Source: Deltaproteobacteria bacterium
GTDB taxonomy: Bacteria > Bdellovibrionota_C > UBA2361 > SZUA-149 > JADYYL01
Assembly (NCBI GenBank): GCA_020853655.1
Contig: JADYYL010000170.1
Location: 1-14,029, forward strand
Reading direction: 5' to 3'
Length of the DNA stretch: 14,029 bases
Below, in pieces: positions 1-6,161 of the stretch. The notes below the pieces were generated by a model. It worked only from the letters and a program-made list of their open reading frames with translations. It was not told the origin of the DNA and made no database searches. How positions within the stretch are numbered: the first letter of the stretch is position 1; each line of letters starts with the position of its first letter. Position numbers and translations under genes: made by a program.

Positions 1-381
1 GCGCTTGGTTTCTGTCTCATCGGCATGGGGCCTGATTCGGCGTGGTATGTGCCGCCGATCTCACGCCTCTCGAGTGCGAGTTTCGCGCTGCTTGCGGGAA
101 GTATGCTCATGGCGGGTGTCGGGGCCGTTGTGTTTGCACTCCGCGGCGACGTGCTTCCCAAGGGAATGCGGTTGGTCGCCAATGTCGGCGGAAATTCGCT
201 GGTGCTTTTTGCAGCCGCAAAGGTGTTTCAAGAGGTCGTCCTCAAGGCGACGAGCGGCGAGCCACCGGTGCATCTTGTCGCGCGCATTCAAGCGGAAGTG
301 ACAACGACTCTCGGCGCGACCGCGGGGTTGCTGACTTCGCCGTTTCTGAAGATCTCCCTCATCTACCTCGTCGGCGCATAG
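1..381 (+). CDS. Membrane protein, 3' end only (5' end outside the window)
   Basis: The reading frame is open from base 1 and ends at TAG 379-381, so the start lies upstream of the window; the ATG at 25 is internal to the open frame. The visible 126 residues hold several hydrophobic stretches: SFALLAGSMLMAGVGAVVFAL, then a segment around SLVLFAAAKVF, and a C-terminal stretch ending in LKISLIYLVGA. Short charged loops separate them, which suggests an inner-membrane protein with three or more membrane segments. I do not recognise the family. A competing frame (42-608) is longer but has an Arg/Cys-rich composition typical of a shadow, while this frame has a natural membrane-protein composition. 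No downstream gene is close enough to suggest an operon. Confidence 0.55.
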   Translation, partial: ALGFCLIGMGPDSAWYVPPISRLSSASFALLAGSMLMAGVGAVVFALRGDVLPKGMRLVANVGGNSLVLFAAAKVFQEVVLKATSGEPPVHLVARIQAEVTTTLGATAGLLTSPFLKISLIYLVGA

Positions 382-611
382 CTCGCTCGGCATCGGATTC
401 GAATCAAACTGTAGCCGTTACCGCCGTTCGCGATGAATCGTCAGTGAAAGCGGTGATTGGGTTTGCTGTGCGGGGAGTGCTTGCGTCTTTCCTGAGAGTC
501 GCTGGGCCCAAGAGAAGCCGAAGAAGCGGCCTCATAGGAGAGCGAGAAAAAATTGAGTGCAGCGGAGCGCGAACCAAAAAATTGAAGAGGCAAGAGCAGA
601 GTGAGTGAGGC

Positions 612-651
612 GGCCGGCGGTTCGAAGGTTGCCCCTCGAGGTCCGCCGGCC
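612..651. repeat. 9-bp perfect inverted repeat
   Basis: GGCCGGCGG at 612-620 is the exact reverse complement of CCGCCGGCC at 643-651, with a 22-nt loop. All arm pairs are G-C, so a stable hairpin is expected in RNA or single-stranded DNA. No T tract follows on either strand, so it is not a standard intrinsic terminator. It lies directly beside the GTAGC/GCTAC hairpin at 654-669. Confidence 0.7.
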
Positions 652-653
652 AC

Positions 654-669
654 GTAGCGTCTTGGCTAC
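654..669. repeat. GTAGC-gtcttg-GCTAC hairpin, resembling the one at the transposase stop
   Basis: GTAGC (654-658) pairs with GCTAC (665-669) over a 6-nt loop. The leading ACGTAGCGT (652-660) recurs at 12047-12055, where it begins a 7-bp hairpin that overlaps the transposase stop codon. Hairpins carrying GTAG tetranucleotides are what REP-associated Y1 transposases recognise in other bacteria. The resemblance is short and could be chance. Confidence 0.4.
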
Positions 670-765
670 TTCCTCGTGGCGCCGGCGCCGGCCTTCATCT
701 GGATTTCGACAATGATCATCGAGCTGTGACTCATCTGGTCGTCTCCCGGAGATCGTGTTGATGAG

Positions 766-821
766 CAGCCGATCGACCGCGTGAGCGCTGCAAGACAGTC
801 GCTTCGCTCGTCGATCGGCTG
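766..821. repeat. 12-bp perfect inverted repeat forming a 56-nt stem-loop
   Basis: CAGCCGATCGAC (766-777) and GTCGATCGGCTG (810-821) are exact reverse complements separated by 32 nt. Inside the loop GAGCG (783-787) can pair with CGCTC (805-809) after a small bulge, which would lengthen the stem to 17 pairs. No T tract follows. It could belong to a small structured RNA, a regulatory site or a short non-autonomous element. Confidence 0.7.
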
Positions 822-1445
822 GGAAGGGGACGCTTACTGACACTTACCGTACTGAAGTGGAGCGACACTGCGCGACGCGCCTCAGCGGTCGGATGTCCTC
901 AGACGTGTGTGGCTCCGGGTTAAGAGTTGTCCGCGATCCGCGTTGCGCGGTGCGGGGTTCTCGAGCTCGTTCTGGTCAACGCTTCATAAGCGGAGTCATT
1001 CGAGATACTGCGTCGAAGAGCTCCTGTCGCACCCTCCTCTCCGTCGATATCCCCGTCCTCCTCCGGTTGCTCCGCGAGGAAGGTTTCGAACAGCGTTAGG
1101 TGTATGCGGCCATGCCTAGAAAACCTGGCTGAACCGTGTGCGCCCGCTGCTGCTCACCACTGGTGTGGAAAACAGCAACGATTTGTTGCAAGCAGCAAAA
1201 AGAAGGGAAGGATCAGGTCGATCAAATTTCACGCTAATGGACTTTGAGGTCGGACACAATCCCTCAGGATAGACAATTCGAGTGTGGCGAGCGAAAAAGA
1301 AGAGGGGCCGATCGTCCTGAGTGATGGTCCTGAGCTCATGAGCACCTGGAGTTCAGGCAAGTCTTCGCGCAGCAGAACCCGAGAATGCTGAACCAAAGCC
1401 GCAGCCAGAGTCGAGAGATTTCGCAACTTTAATCGCGTTTCCAGC

Positions 1446-1766
1446 GTGCCGCAGCTCGTTCGACATCGAACGCCGAGTAGCGTGACGCTGCTTTCGGTCG
1501 ATGCGGACGTTCACGCGACGAAGCGACTTCGCTCGATGTCGCACCTGGAGGTGAAAGGAGGAGGAGGAACGGATCTCTCCAAGGGGCTGTTTGCGCTCAG
1601 GACGCTTCGGCCTCGTCCGCACGTGGTCATCGTTCTGACAGATGGACAGACGAAATGGCCGAAGCAAGCCCCCATTTCCGTTCCCTACATCGTGGGACAG
1701 ATCGGGAAGCTCGCCCACGGCTACGACCCACCACCTCGGTGGGCAAAGGTTGTGCAGATCGACTGA
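1446..1766 (+). pseudogene. VWA-like domain protein (DUF2201 type), C-terminal remnant
   Basis: The 106-residue frame matches from memory the second half of the VWA-like domain (PF09967/DUF2201): a VTLLSVDADVHA strand, the metal-site motif GGGGTD (residues 38-43), the strand HVVIVLTDG (59-67) followed by a WP pair, and the terminal PPPRWAKVVQID that commonly closes such proteins. Family members are usually several hundred residues, with an N-terminal putative metallopeptidase domain and a DxSGS motif, and are often encoded beside a MoxR-type AAA+ ATPase. All of that is missing: the frame is closed upstream by TGA at 1389-1391 and no metallopeptidase or ATPase gene is visible. The nominal GTG start has no ribosome-binding site. 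I infer a gene remnant; a small standalone domain is less likely. Stop is TGA 1764-1766. Confidence 0.6.
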
Positions 1767-2061
1767 AGGAGGTGAACACACCGACTGAGGGGCGATATGC
1801 CAAGCGTTTTCAACGCCGCTGTCACCCCTCACATTTTTGTGTTTGCGCTTCGTCCCTCTGCTTCATGCCGTTGTGAGACGGAATACATCAATTGCATTTT
1901 CACACCGTTGATGCAGAATCTCCCAAGCTCTCTCGCCTGCCGCTTCGAGTAATTCTTCCGCTATCACTCCGCCCACGTGCATCAATGTCGATCCAGTAGG
2001 CGGGGTTGTGGCTCTGCTGAAAAGGTTCAGCGTGCGCACGACTCCGGAAACGGAGTTCCAT
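1767..2061. other. Intergenic stretch between VWA remnant and membrane protein
   Basis: A near-perfect Shine-Dalgarno-like run, AAGGAGGTGA (1766-1775), overlaps the end of the VWA remnant, but the next ATG (1797) is about 21 nt away. A 51-codon frame from that ATG to TAA 1950-1952 has GAGGGG four bases before it, yet it has no recognisable content. I do not call it a gene. Confidence 0.4.
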
Positions 2062-2694
2062 ATGTCGTTCACATGGGATGCTTTTGGAGCAATGTGCGTC
2101 GCGTTTGCGGTTAGCGTTGCGTCCTCGATCGCACTGGTCACGTGGATCTGCGACCGCCTGCGGTTCGATCCAGAGGTGCTCTTCGACGACGAGGACGGAT
2201 TGCTCGGGTTCGCTTTCTCGCCGTTCGCGCTCATCTCCTCCGCTCTCGGCGCGTTGACAGTGTCCGTCGCCCTTCGGCTTCACCCGATTCCGTCGATGGG
2301 ATGGGAGCGTTACTACATCTTGAGTCTCGGCGTCGTAGCGCTCGTCACCGTTCTGACGAGAGTATACATGCCCGTCGCCTACGCAAAGTATGACAACTTC
2401 GGCCGCTATATGCGGGGAGAGGTGCATCGTCAGGGGCTTGGCGGGAGGATCATGCAGCGAGTCGTCTTTGATCGCGAGTTCTTCTACCACGTATTTCTCC
2501 CGCTCGAACTCTTCTATCTCGTTGTGATCATGAACGCCTGGCACGGCCCGGCGTTCCTCTCATGGGCCACTAGTCTCGGTGTTCTGGGACTATTCGGCTT
2601 ACTCGTCGTCGCCGTCGTGTTCTTCCTCGTCGGTGAGGGAGTGTTCCTACTCCTTCTCAGTTTGTCTCATCGCTCACCCAGCGACGAGTGGTGA
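2062..2694 (+). CDS. Polytopic integral membrane protein, unknown function
   Basis: The 210-residue product has about five hydrophobic segments: near the N-terminus (AMCVAFAVSVASSIALVTW), FAFSPFALISSALGALTVSV, YYILSLGVVALVTVLT, FFYHVFLPLELFYLVVIM and a long C-terminal VLGLFGLLVVAVVFFLV run. Charged loops lie between them, including an acidic patch EVLFDDEDG and a basic loop around KYDNFGRYMRGEVHRQG. This points to the cytoplasmic membrane. The frame is open from an earlier GTG at 2008, but ATG 2062 has GGAG (2052-2055) six bases upstream and puts the first membrane segment near the N-terminus, so I chose it. The stop is TGA. I do not recognise the family, and the neighbours give no functional clue. 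Confidence 0.7.
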   Translation: MSFTWDAFGAMCVAFAVSVASSIALVTWICDRLRFDPEVLFDDEDGLLGFAFSPFALISSALGALTVSVALRLHPIPSMGWERYYILSLGVVALVTVLTRVYMPVAYAKYDNFGRYMRGEVHRQGLGGRIMQRVVFDREFFYHVFLPLELFYLVVIMNAWHGPAFLSWATSLGVLGLFGLLVVAVVFFLVGEGVFLLLLSLSHRSPSDEW

Positions 2695-3094
2695 GTTCGG
2701 CGGCATGACCGGCTCAACGTCGAGGGAGTGGGGTGGTTTGATGTATTGAAAGGTTTGTCCTTATAGCAGAGCCTCCCCCTCCTTTCGATTGCGCTCGTCT
2801 GACGAACCCAATCCCGTCGATGCTTACTCAAGTCGATTGAGTCACTCGCTAACTCTCTCGTGTCAGGATTGCACTGTTCCTCGTGCCGCAGATTGGGCAC
2901 TACTTCGCAACATGACGGAAGAGATGCTGCGCGAGTATCTCCCCTGCAGTTCTCGAACTAATCCCGCGAATGAATTCTCGTCGGCGTATAGTGCTGAGTA
3001 TACTGGCGACGGATTGCTTCGGTGTGTGACGTCACGCGATGCGCAAGTTGCTCCGCCTTCCTCCGCCGCTCGCCGATCGCAATGGAGAAACGAT
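2695..3094. other. Intergenic stretch upstream of the coiled-coil gene
   Basis: The frame of the next gene is open backwards through here to 2789, but the encoded residues are Ser/Arg-rich without pattern, and a good ribosome-binding site only occurs at 3084. Short palindromes are visible: ACTCAA/TTGAGT (2826-2831/2837-2842) and GTGACGTCAC (3026-3035), either of which could be a regulator site. No clear sigma-70 promoter could be picked. Confidence 0.4.
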
Positions 3095-3451
3095 ATGAAC
3101 ATTATTCGGGATTTAACGAGCAGAGCTTCGCTCCTGCGCCTTGTGCGCAATCTTGAACGCAAAGCCACAACGCTCGAGGAGATCGTGGCCTCTCAGAATG
3201 AGCAGATTGCAGAGCTCGAACGCGCGGAGGCCCCAGACCTGCAAGTGCTTGAGTTCGAGCAATGCGCGCGAAACGAGCGGGAGATTGAGCGTTGCCGCAA
3301 TCTCAACGATGGCGACCTTAAGTTAGACCTCGCGAAGAAGTTTGGTTCGACCAGTTGGGCAAAGCGACTGATCCACGAGATTGTGGAGCGGCGAAGCACG
3401 AAGAACGAAAGGGCAGTGCCGCAGTCGGTGCGAAGAACTGGAAGTGAGTAG
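3095..3451 (+). CDS. Small coiled-coil protein, unknown function
   Basis: This is a 118-residue charged protein without signal peptide or membrane segment, so probably cytoplasmic. Residues from about 16 to 75 show heptad-like spacing of Leu/Ile among Glu, Arg and Gln (LRLVRNLERKATTLEEIV, then SQNEQIAELERAEAP), typical of an alpha-helical coiled coil. The C-terminal part carries LDLAKKFGSTSWAKRLIHEI and a basic tail. The start at ATG 3095 is chosen because GGAG (3084-3087) lies seven bases before it; the frame is open further upstream, but that part has no protein-like pattern. The stop is TAG. The gene converges with the minus-strand gene ending at 3528, with a 76-bp gap. I do not recognise the family. 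Confidence 0.6.
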   Translation: MNIIRDLTSRASLLRLVRNLERKATTLEEIVASQNEQIAELERAEAPDLQVLEFEQCARNEREIERCRNLNDGDLKLDLAKKFGSTSWAKRLIHEIVERRSTKNERAVPQSVRRTGSE

Positions 3452-3464
3452 CGTTGATCTCGCG

Positions 3465-3480
3465 GGGCACTCGAGTGCTC
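3465..3480. terminator. Hairpin between convergent genes (possible shared terminator)
   Basis: GCACTCGAGTGC (3467-3478) is a perfect 12-bp palindrome; with a G-U and a G-C pair the stem GGGCAC/GTGCTC spans 3465-3480 around a TCGA loop. It sits 14 bp after the stop at 3451 and about 50 bp from the stop of the opposing gene. It lacks a T tract on either strand, so a terminator role is inferred mainly from position. Confidence 0.35.
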
Positions 3481-3502
3481 ACCTTGACCCATCATCTCAC
3501 CA

Positions 3503-3527
3503 GAGGAAAGATCGGGGTGGGGGGGGG
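3503..3527. repeat. GAGGAAAGATCGGGG plus G tract, copy 1
   Basis: The 15-mer GAGGAAAGATCGGGG at 3503-3517 is followed by T and then nine G (3519-3527), which directly abut the stop codon of the minus-strand gene. The same 15-mer with a 16-G tract occurs at 12292-12318. Elsewhere the two flanks do not resemble each other. Confidence 0.65.
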
Positions 3528-4145
3528 CTACTTCAGTCGGCGCGCTTCAGCCTCTATCAACGGCCGCATCTCTTCACCGAGATTTTGATAGGCGACGCGG
3601 GGAGAAGAGCGAAGCGAAGTCTCAATGCGGCGCAGTCCTTCGAGAGCTGAACCTTGGACCTCTTGATCGGTCGCGGCGAGTGACGCCGTTCTTGGTCCTT
3701 TCACGCCCCGCACGACATGGTGGAGTTGATTATGCAGCGTGACAATTGTGCGTGGGGCGCTTGAGAGGACATTCTCGTCGACGTACATCCTGTAGAACCC
3801 TGGCCCACTTGGTTGCTCTGAGGTGGTATACCCATCAACAGACTTGAGACTCTCCTGGGATACTCCGGGATCTCGCTGCGTGATAATCTTGTCCAGCACA
3901 CTCTTCGGGACGATGGCGACCTCGAGCTTCATCCGAGGGTCTCGAGTGACGGCGCGGATTGCCGGATCCAAATCGACAACCAGCATCACCTCGTTTACCA
4001 GGTTGCGGATCGCTGGGATCTCTTGAGCGTTGACCCTGGAGTTTACGTCGATTGCGATGTCCGGGACCACAGCTGGTCGTTCCGGGAGCGTCGGCTGACG
4101 GACGGGAGGTTTCGACAAATTCGGTTGTTGTTCGGGGCCGGGCAT
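3528..4145 (-). CDS. Unrecognised protein with a degenerate zincin-like HNQLHH motif
   Basis: The 205-residue product starts with a Pro-rich tail (residues 2-28) and continues into an alternating helix/strand protein. Around residues 133-146, TIVTLHNQLHHVVRG has the hydrophobic-HxxxH-hydrophobic pattern of a zincin active-site helix, but Asn replaces the catalytic Glu of HExxH. The later Glu-rich helix (EEMRPLIEAEARR) is where many zincins carry their third ligand. By analogy this may be a catalytically dead zincin fold; the match is a pattern only, and no family was recognised. No signal peptide is seen. ATG 4143-4145 lacks a clear ribosome-binding site; the frame stays open upstream to the TAA at 4188-4190, and no better start exists there. 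The stop is TAG. The gene lies 300 bp downstream of alr on the same strand, with a palindrome between them, so co-transcription is uncertain. Confidence 0.6.
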   Translation of the reverse strand: MPGPEQQPNLSKPPVRQPTLPERPAVVPDIAIDVNSRVNAQEIPAIRNLVNEVMLVVDLDPAIRAVTRDPRMKLEVAIVPKSVLDKIITQRDPGVSQESLKSVDGYTTSEQPSGPGFYRMYVDENVLSSAPRTIVTLHNQLHHVVRGVKGPRTASLAATDQEVQGSALEGLRRIETSLRSSPRVAYQNLGEEMRPLIEAEARRLK

Positions 4146-4445
4146 AGAAAAAAGATTACTGAAGTTATGACCTAAGGGTTGTGACTGTTATGGCGGATCT
4201 TCAGCGCAGGTGACCTGTGCCTAAGTATCGTGGAACTTTGAACGTTCTGGGCATGTTGCGAGAGGATTTCTGCGGTGCTCAAGCATCGGAAAATCCGCGC
4301 CCGATGCGAGCGCTCCTCAACTAATCCCCGATGATCTGCGCTCAGAGTTGAAGTCTCTTTGCGGACGCTTCGAAATCGATATCGAAGCGTCCTGTGCTTG
4401 CTCCGAATATGGGGCACACGGGTCATGCCTCTTCGAAGCGAAATC
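4146..4445. other. Intergenic stretch between alr and the next minus-strand gene
   Basis: It contains the near-palindrome at 4363-4392 and a 7-bp inverted repeat GCATCGG/CCGATGC (4283-4289/4301-4307). A minus-strand frame covering 4172-4591 crosses it but overlaps alr and has shadow composition. No clear promoter was found for the downstream gene. Confidence 0.4.
4363..4392. repeat. 30-bp near-perfect palindrome downstream of alr
   Basis: GGACGCTTCGA (4363-4373) and TCGAAGCGTCC (4382-4392) are exact complements; the 8-nt centre is itself ATCGAT-containing, so the whole 30 bp is palindromic except for one mismatched pair. It lies 53 bp beyond the alr stop. As RNA it gives a stable 11-bp hairpin and may terminate or protect the alr transcript. 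No U run follows, so a protein-binding operator is an alternative. Confidence 0.7.
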
Positions 4446-5573
4446 TTAGCTGTCCGCAGAGTGGAGATACCGTCGCTCGATCGTTCCGGCGATGCCACAG
4501 AGAACATCCCATTCGTTCGTTCCCCAGCGACGCGCGATGTCGACCGCGGAGATGCGCTCCCCGCGCTCGGAACCGAGGAGAGTGACCTCATCCCCTACAC
4601 GCACCTCGGGGACGTCATCGAGATTGACCATGCAAAACTGCTGACAGATCCGGCCGAGGGTCTTCAGGCGGTGTCCTCGGACGAGCACCTCATTGCAGTT
4701 CTTCGGTGTGCGGCGAAATCCATCTGTGTAGCCAGCAGCGATAACGCCGATTCGCTCTGCGTGCTTCGTTTTATACTCTCCGCCGTACGAGACAGTGGTT
4801 TCAGCGGGGATCTCACGAAGCGAAACGATTCGTGCTTTCCAGGAGAGCGCTGGAGTGAGCGCGTCGTTGACCTCGGCATCGGGGAGCGCGGGGTATCCAT
4901 AGAGGACGATGCCCAGTCGAACCATGTCAAACCACAGCTCAGGATACGAGGAAGACGCTCCAGAGTTGGACACGTGGACGAGCGGTGGACGCAGACGCTC
5001 CGCTTCGAGGATCTCGACGAGAGCTCGGAAGCGCTTAAGCTGTGACGAGGTGATGGATGCATCCTCATCAGAAGCGGAAAGATGAGACGCGAGTCCTACA
5101 ACCTGGAGCCCGGGGAGTTCGCTCAGCGTGCGAAGAAACTCCGGGGCCTCTGCCGGTAGCAAACCAAATCGACTCATGCCGATGTCGACTTTGACGTGCG
5201 CCTTCGATGGGACGCCAGCGGTCATGCCGATCGAGTTCAGAGCCAACGCTTGCTCTTTCGTCCACACAACACACTCAACGTCCAGTTCTGGCACTCGAGC
5301 GTACTCGTGGGGAAACTGAGGACCCATCACGAGGATCTTTCCGTTCACCCCTGAACTTCGCAGTGCCGCTGCTTCGCCGAGAGAGGTGACGCCAACGTAC
5401 TCGCCTCCGGCAGCAAATACGGCCTTCGCCACGTTCGCCGCACCGTGACCGTACCCGTTGGCCTTCACGACGGCGAGGATCTTCCGACCTGTGGATGCTC
5501 GAAACGCTGCGACGTTCTTTCGAATCGCGTCGAGGTCGACTTCGACCCACTGGTGTTCGCGTTGGACGTGCAT
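4446..5573 (-). CDS. alr: Alanine racemase, PLP-dependent
   Basis: It interconverts L- and D-alanine in the cytoplasm, supplying D-alanine for peptidoglycan. The 375 residues match the usual length. The N-terminal barrel begins EVDLDAIRKNV, with the PLP lysine K37 in AVVKANGYGHG. Other conserved sites are GMSRFG (R135), SHLSASDED (H164), HVSNSG (200-205), DMVRLGIVLYG (R219, expected to contact the PLP ring nitrogen) and VSYGGEY with catalytic Y263. The start ATG 5571-5573 is supported by GGAGG (5583-5587) nine bases upstream; the frame stays open to 5990, but that part has no family resemblance. Two usually conserved places deviate: GRICQQFCMV (Q311, Q312) where CMDQ-type Met-Asp is normal, and NEWDVLCGI (W355) where Tyr is usual (Y354 of the Geobacillus enzyme). 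Substrate range may differ from pure alanine. The stop is TAA. It is divergent from the beta-helix gene. Confidence 0.93.
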   Translation of the reverse strand: MHVQREHQWVEVDLDAIRKNVAAFRASTGRKILAVVKANGYGHGAANVAKAVFAAGGEYVGVTSLGEAAALRSSGVNGKILVMGPQFPHEYARVPELDVECVVWTKEQALALNSIGMTAGVPSKAHVKVDIGMSRFGLLPAEAPEFLRTLSELPGLQVVGLASHLSASDEDASITSSQLKRFRALVEILEAERLRPPLVHVSNSGASSSYPELWFDMVRLGIVLYGYPALPDAEVNDALTPALSWKARIVSLREIPAETTVSYGGEYKTKHAERIGVIAAGYTDGFRRTPKNCNEVLVRGHRLKTLGRICQQFCMVNLDDVPEVRVGDEVTLLGSERGERISAVDIARRWGTNEWDVLCGIAGTIERRYLHSADS

Positions 5574-5582
5574 GTGATTTTC

Positions 5583-5587
5583 CCTCC
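5583..5587 (-). promoter_or_regulatory. Ribosome-binding site deciding the alr start
   Basis: On the minus strand GGAGG lies nine bases before ATG 5571-5573. It places the start immediately before the conserved racemase N-terminus and argues against using the longer open frame. Confidence 0.75.
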
Positions 5588-5600
5588 ACCGAGATTCTAA

Positions 5601-5634
5601 CCCCGGCGGTTGAAAATTGCGAACCGCAGAGGGG
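5601..5634 (-). repeat. Hairpin in the alr 5' leader
   Basis: GCGGTT (5606-5611) pairs with AACCGC (5622-5627), and the flanking CCCC (5601-5604) can pair with GGGG (5631-5634) across small bulges. In the alr transcript this hairpin would end 13 nt before the ribosome-binding site. It could affect mRNA stability or translation; no known riboswitch was recognised. Confidence 0.45.
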
Positions 5635-5817
5635 TCGGAGCAATGCCATTGATGCTGGGCGCTCCCCCGATCTCTCCCCGGAGCATCTGCGCTCGTTTTA
5701 TTCGGTGAAAACAGTTCGGATGACTTATGGAAGAGGGCTTGGAACAGGAGATGGGTCACCTCGAGAGCACGGGCACACAGCGTTCGTTTGCCACGCTTCC
5801 GATACTTGGCGATCCCC

Positions 5818-5882
5818 GGTCGCTCCGTCTCGTATGATACGAAAGGAACGCTGAAGTTTTGATGCCTCTCGTCGGAGCGACC
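5818..5882. repeat. 10-bp inverted repeat with inner CGTATgATACG palindrome
   Basis: GGTCGCTCCG (5818-5827) and CGGAGCGACC (5873-5882) are exact complements across 45 nt; the loop includes CGTATGATACG (5831-5841). It sits between two divergent genes, so a regulatory or structured RNA role is possible. Confidence 0.55.
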
Positions 5883-6161
5883 CCACGTGTTGCGAACGGT
5901 GTCTTCCGGGGGAGTGTTCGTTGTGCGTCGGTGATGTCGCGAGCGGTGAGGAGTGAGCGACCACGAATTCATCCGCCCGATGTCTCGCACCGTTATCAGG
6001 GGAAGAACGAGTAAGATCAGATGGATCCGGTGGAGGGGGAGCCTTTAGAGAACGCGTATCAGAGCTATTTCGTTCCAGAAGTGGAGCGAAAAGTGGCGGT
6101 GGGCGAAAAGTTCAGTCACACTGTTGTGAATACTGACAAACAGCCGAAATCCATTGTGCCT

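Larger units (their letters stand above)
382..1445. other. Gene-free stretch with strong inverted repeats
   Basis: No reading frame here has a convincing protein composition, start site or recognisable motif; the open frames on both strands are Arg/Ser-rich shadows. I see no tRNA cloverleaf. The stretch holds a 9-bp inverted repeat (612-620/643-651), a small GTAGC/GCTAC hairpin (654-669) and a 12-bp inverted repeat (766-777/810-821). It precedes a truncated VWA-like gene, so it may be the decayed or recombined remains of that gene's 5' part, but no VWA DxSGS-type motif could be found in any frame. A structured RNA is another possibility. Confidence 0.5.
5574..6161. other. Divergent intergenic region between alr and the beta-helix gene
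   Basis: About 590 bp separate the two divergent starts. It holds a hairpin in the alr leader (5601-5634), a 10-bp inverted repeat with a small palindrome inside (5818-5882), and no credible gene. The alr frame and the beta-helix frame both stay open into this region (to 5990 and from 6021), which reflects stop-poor sequence rather than coding. No sigma-70 promoter could be assigned with confidence. Confidence 0.45.

Noticed and set aside
611..651. Possible tRNA because of GGTTCGAAGG near 619
   Set aside because: No acceptor, D or anticodon stems could be built around it; the sequence belongs to a simple inverted repeat.
1353..1832. 159-codon minus-strand frame
   Set aside because: Opposite the recognisable VWA remnant, with shadow composition.
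1766..1952. Small gene behind the strong AAGGAGGTGA at 1766-1775
   Set aside because: The next ATG is about 21 bases away and the 51-codon frame has no protein-like pattern.
4172..4591. 139-codon minus-strand frame
   Set aside because: Overlaps the alr 3' end in another frame and is Ser/Arg-rich without pattern.
5574..5990. N-terminal extension of alanine racemase to 5990
   Set aside because: No family resemblance, and a good GGAGG site places the start at 5573.
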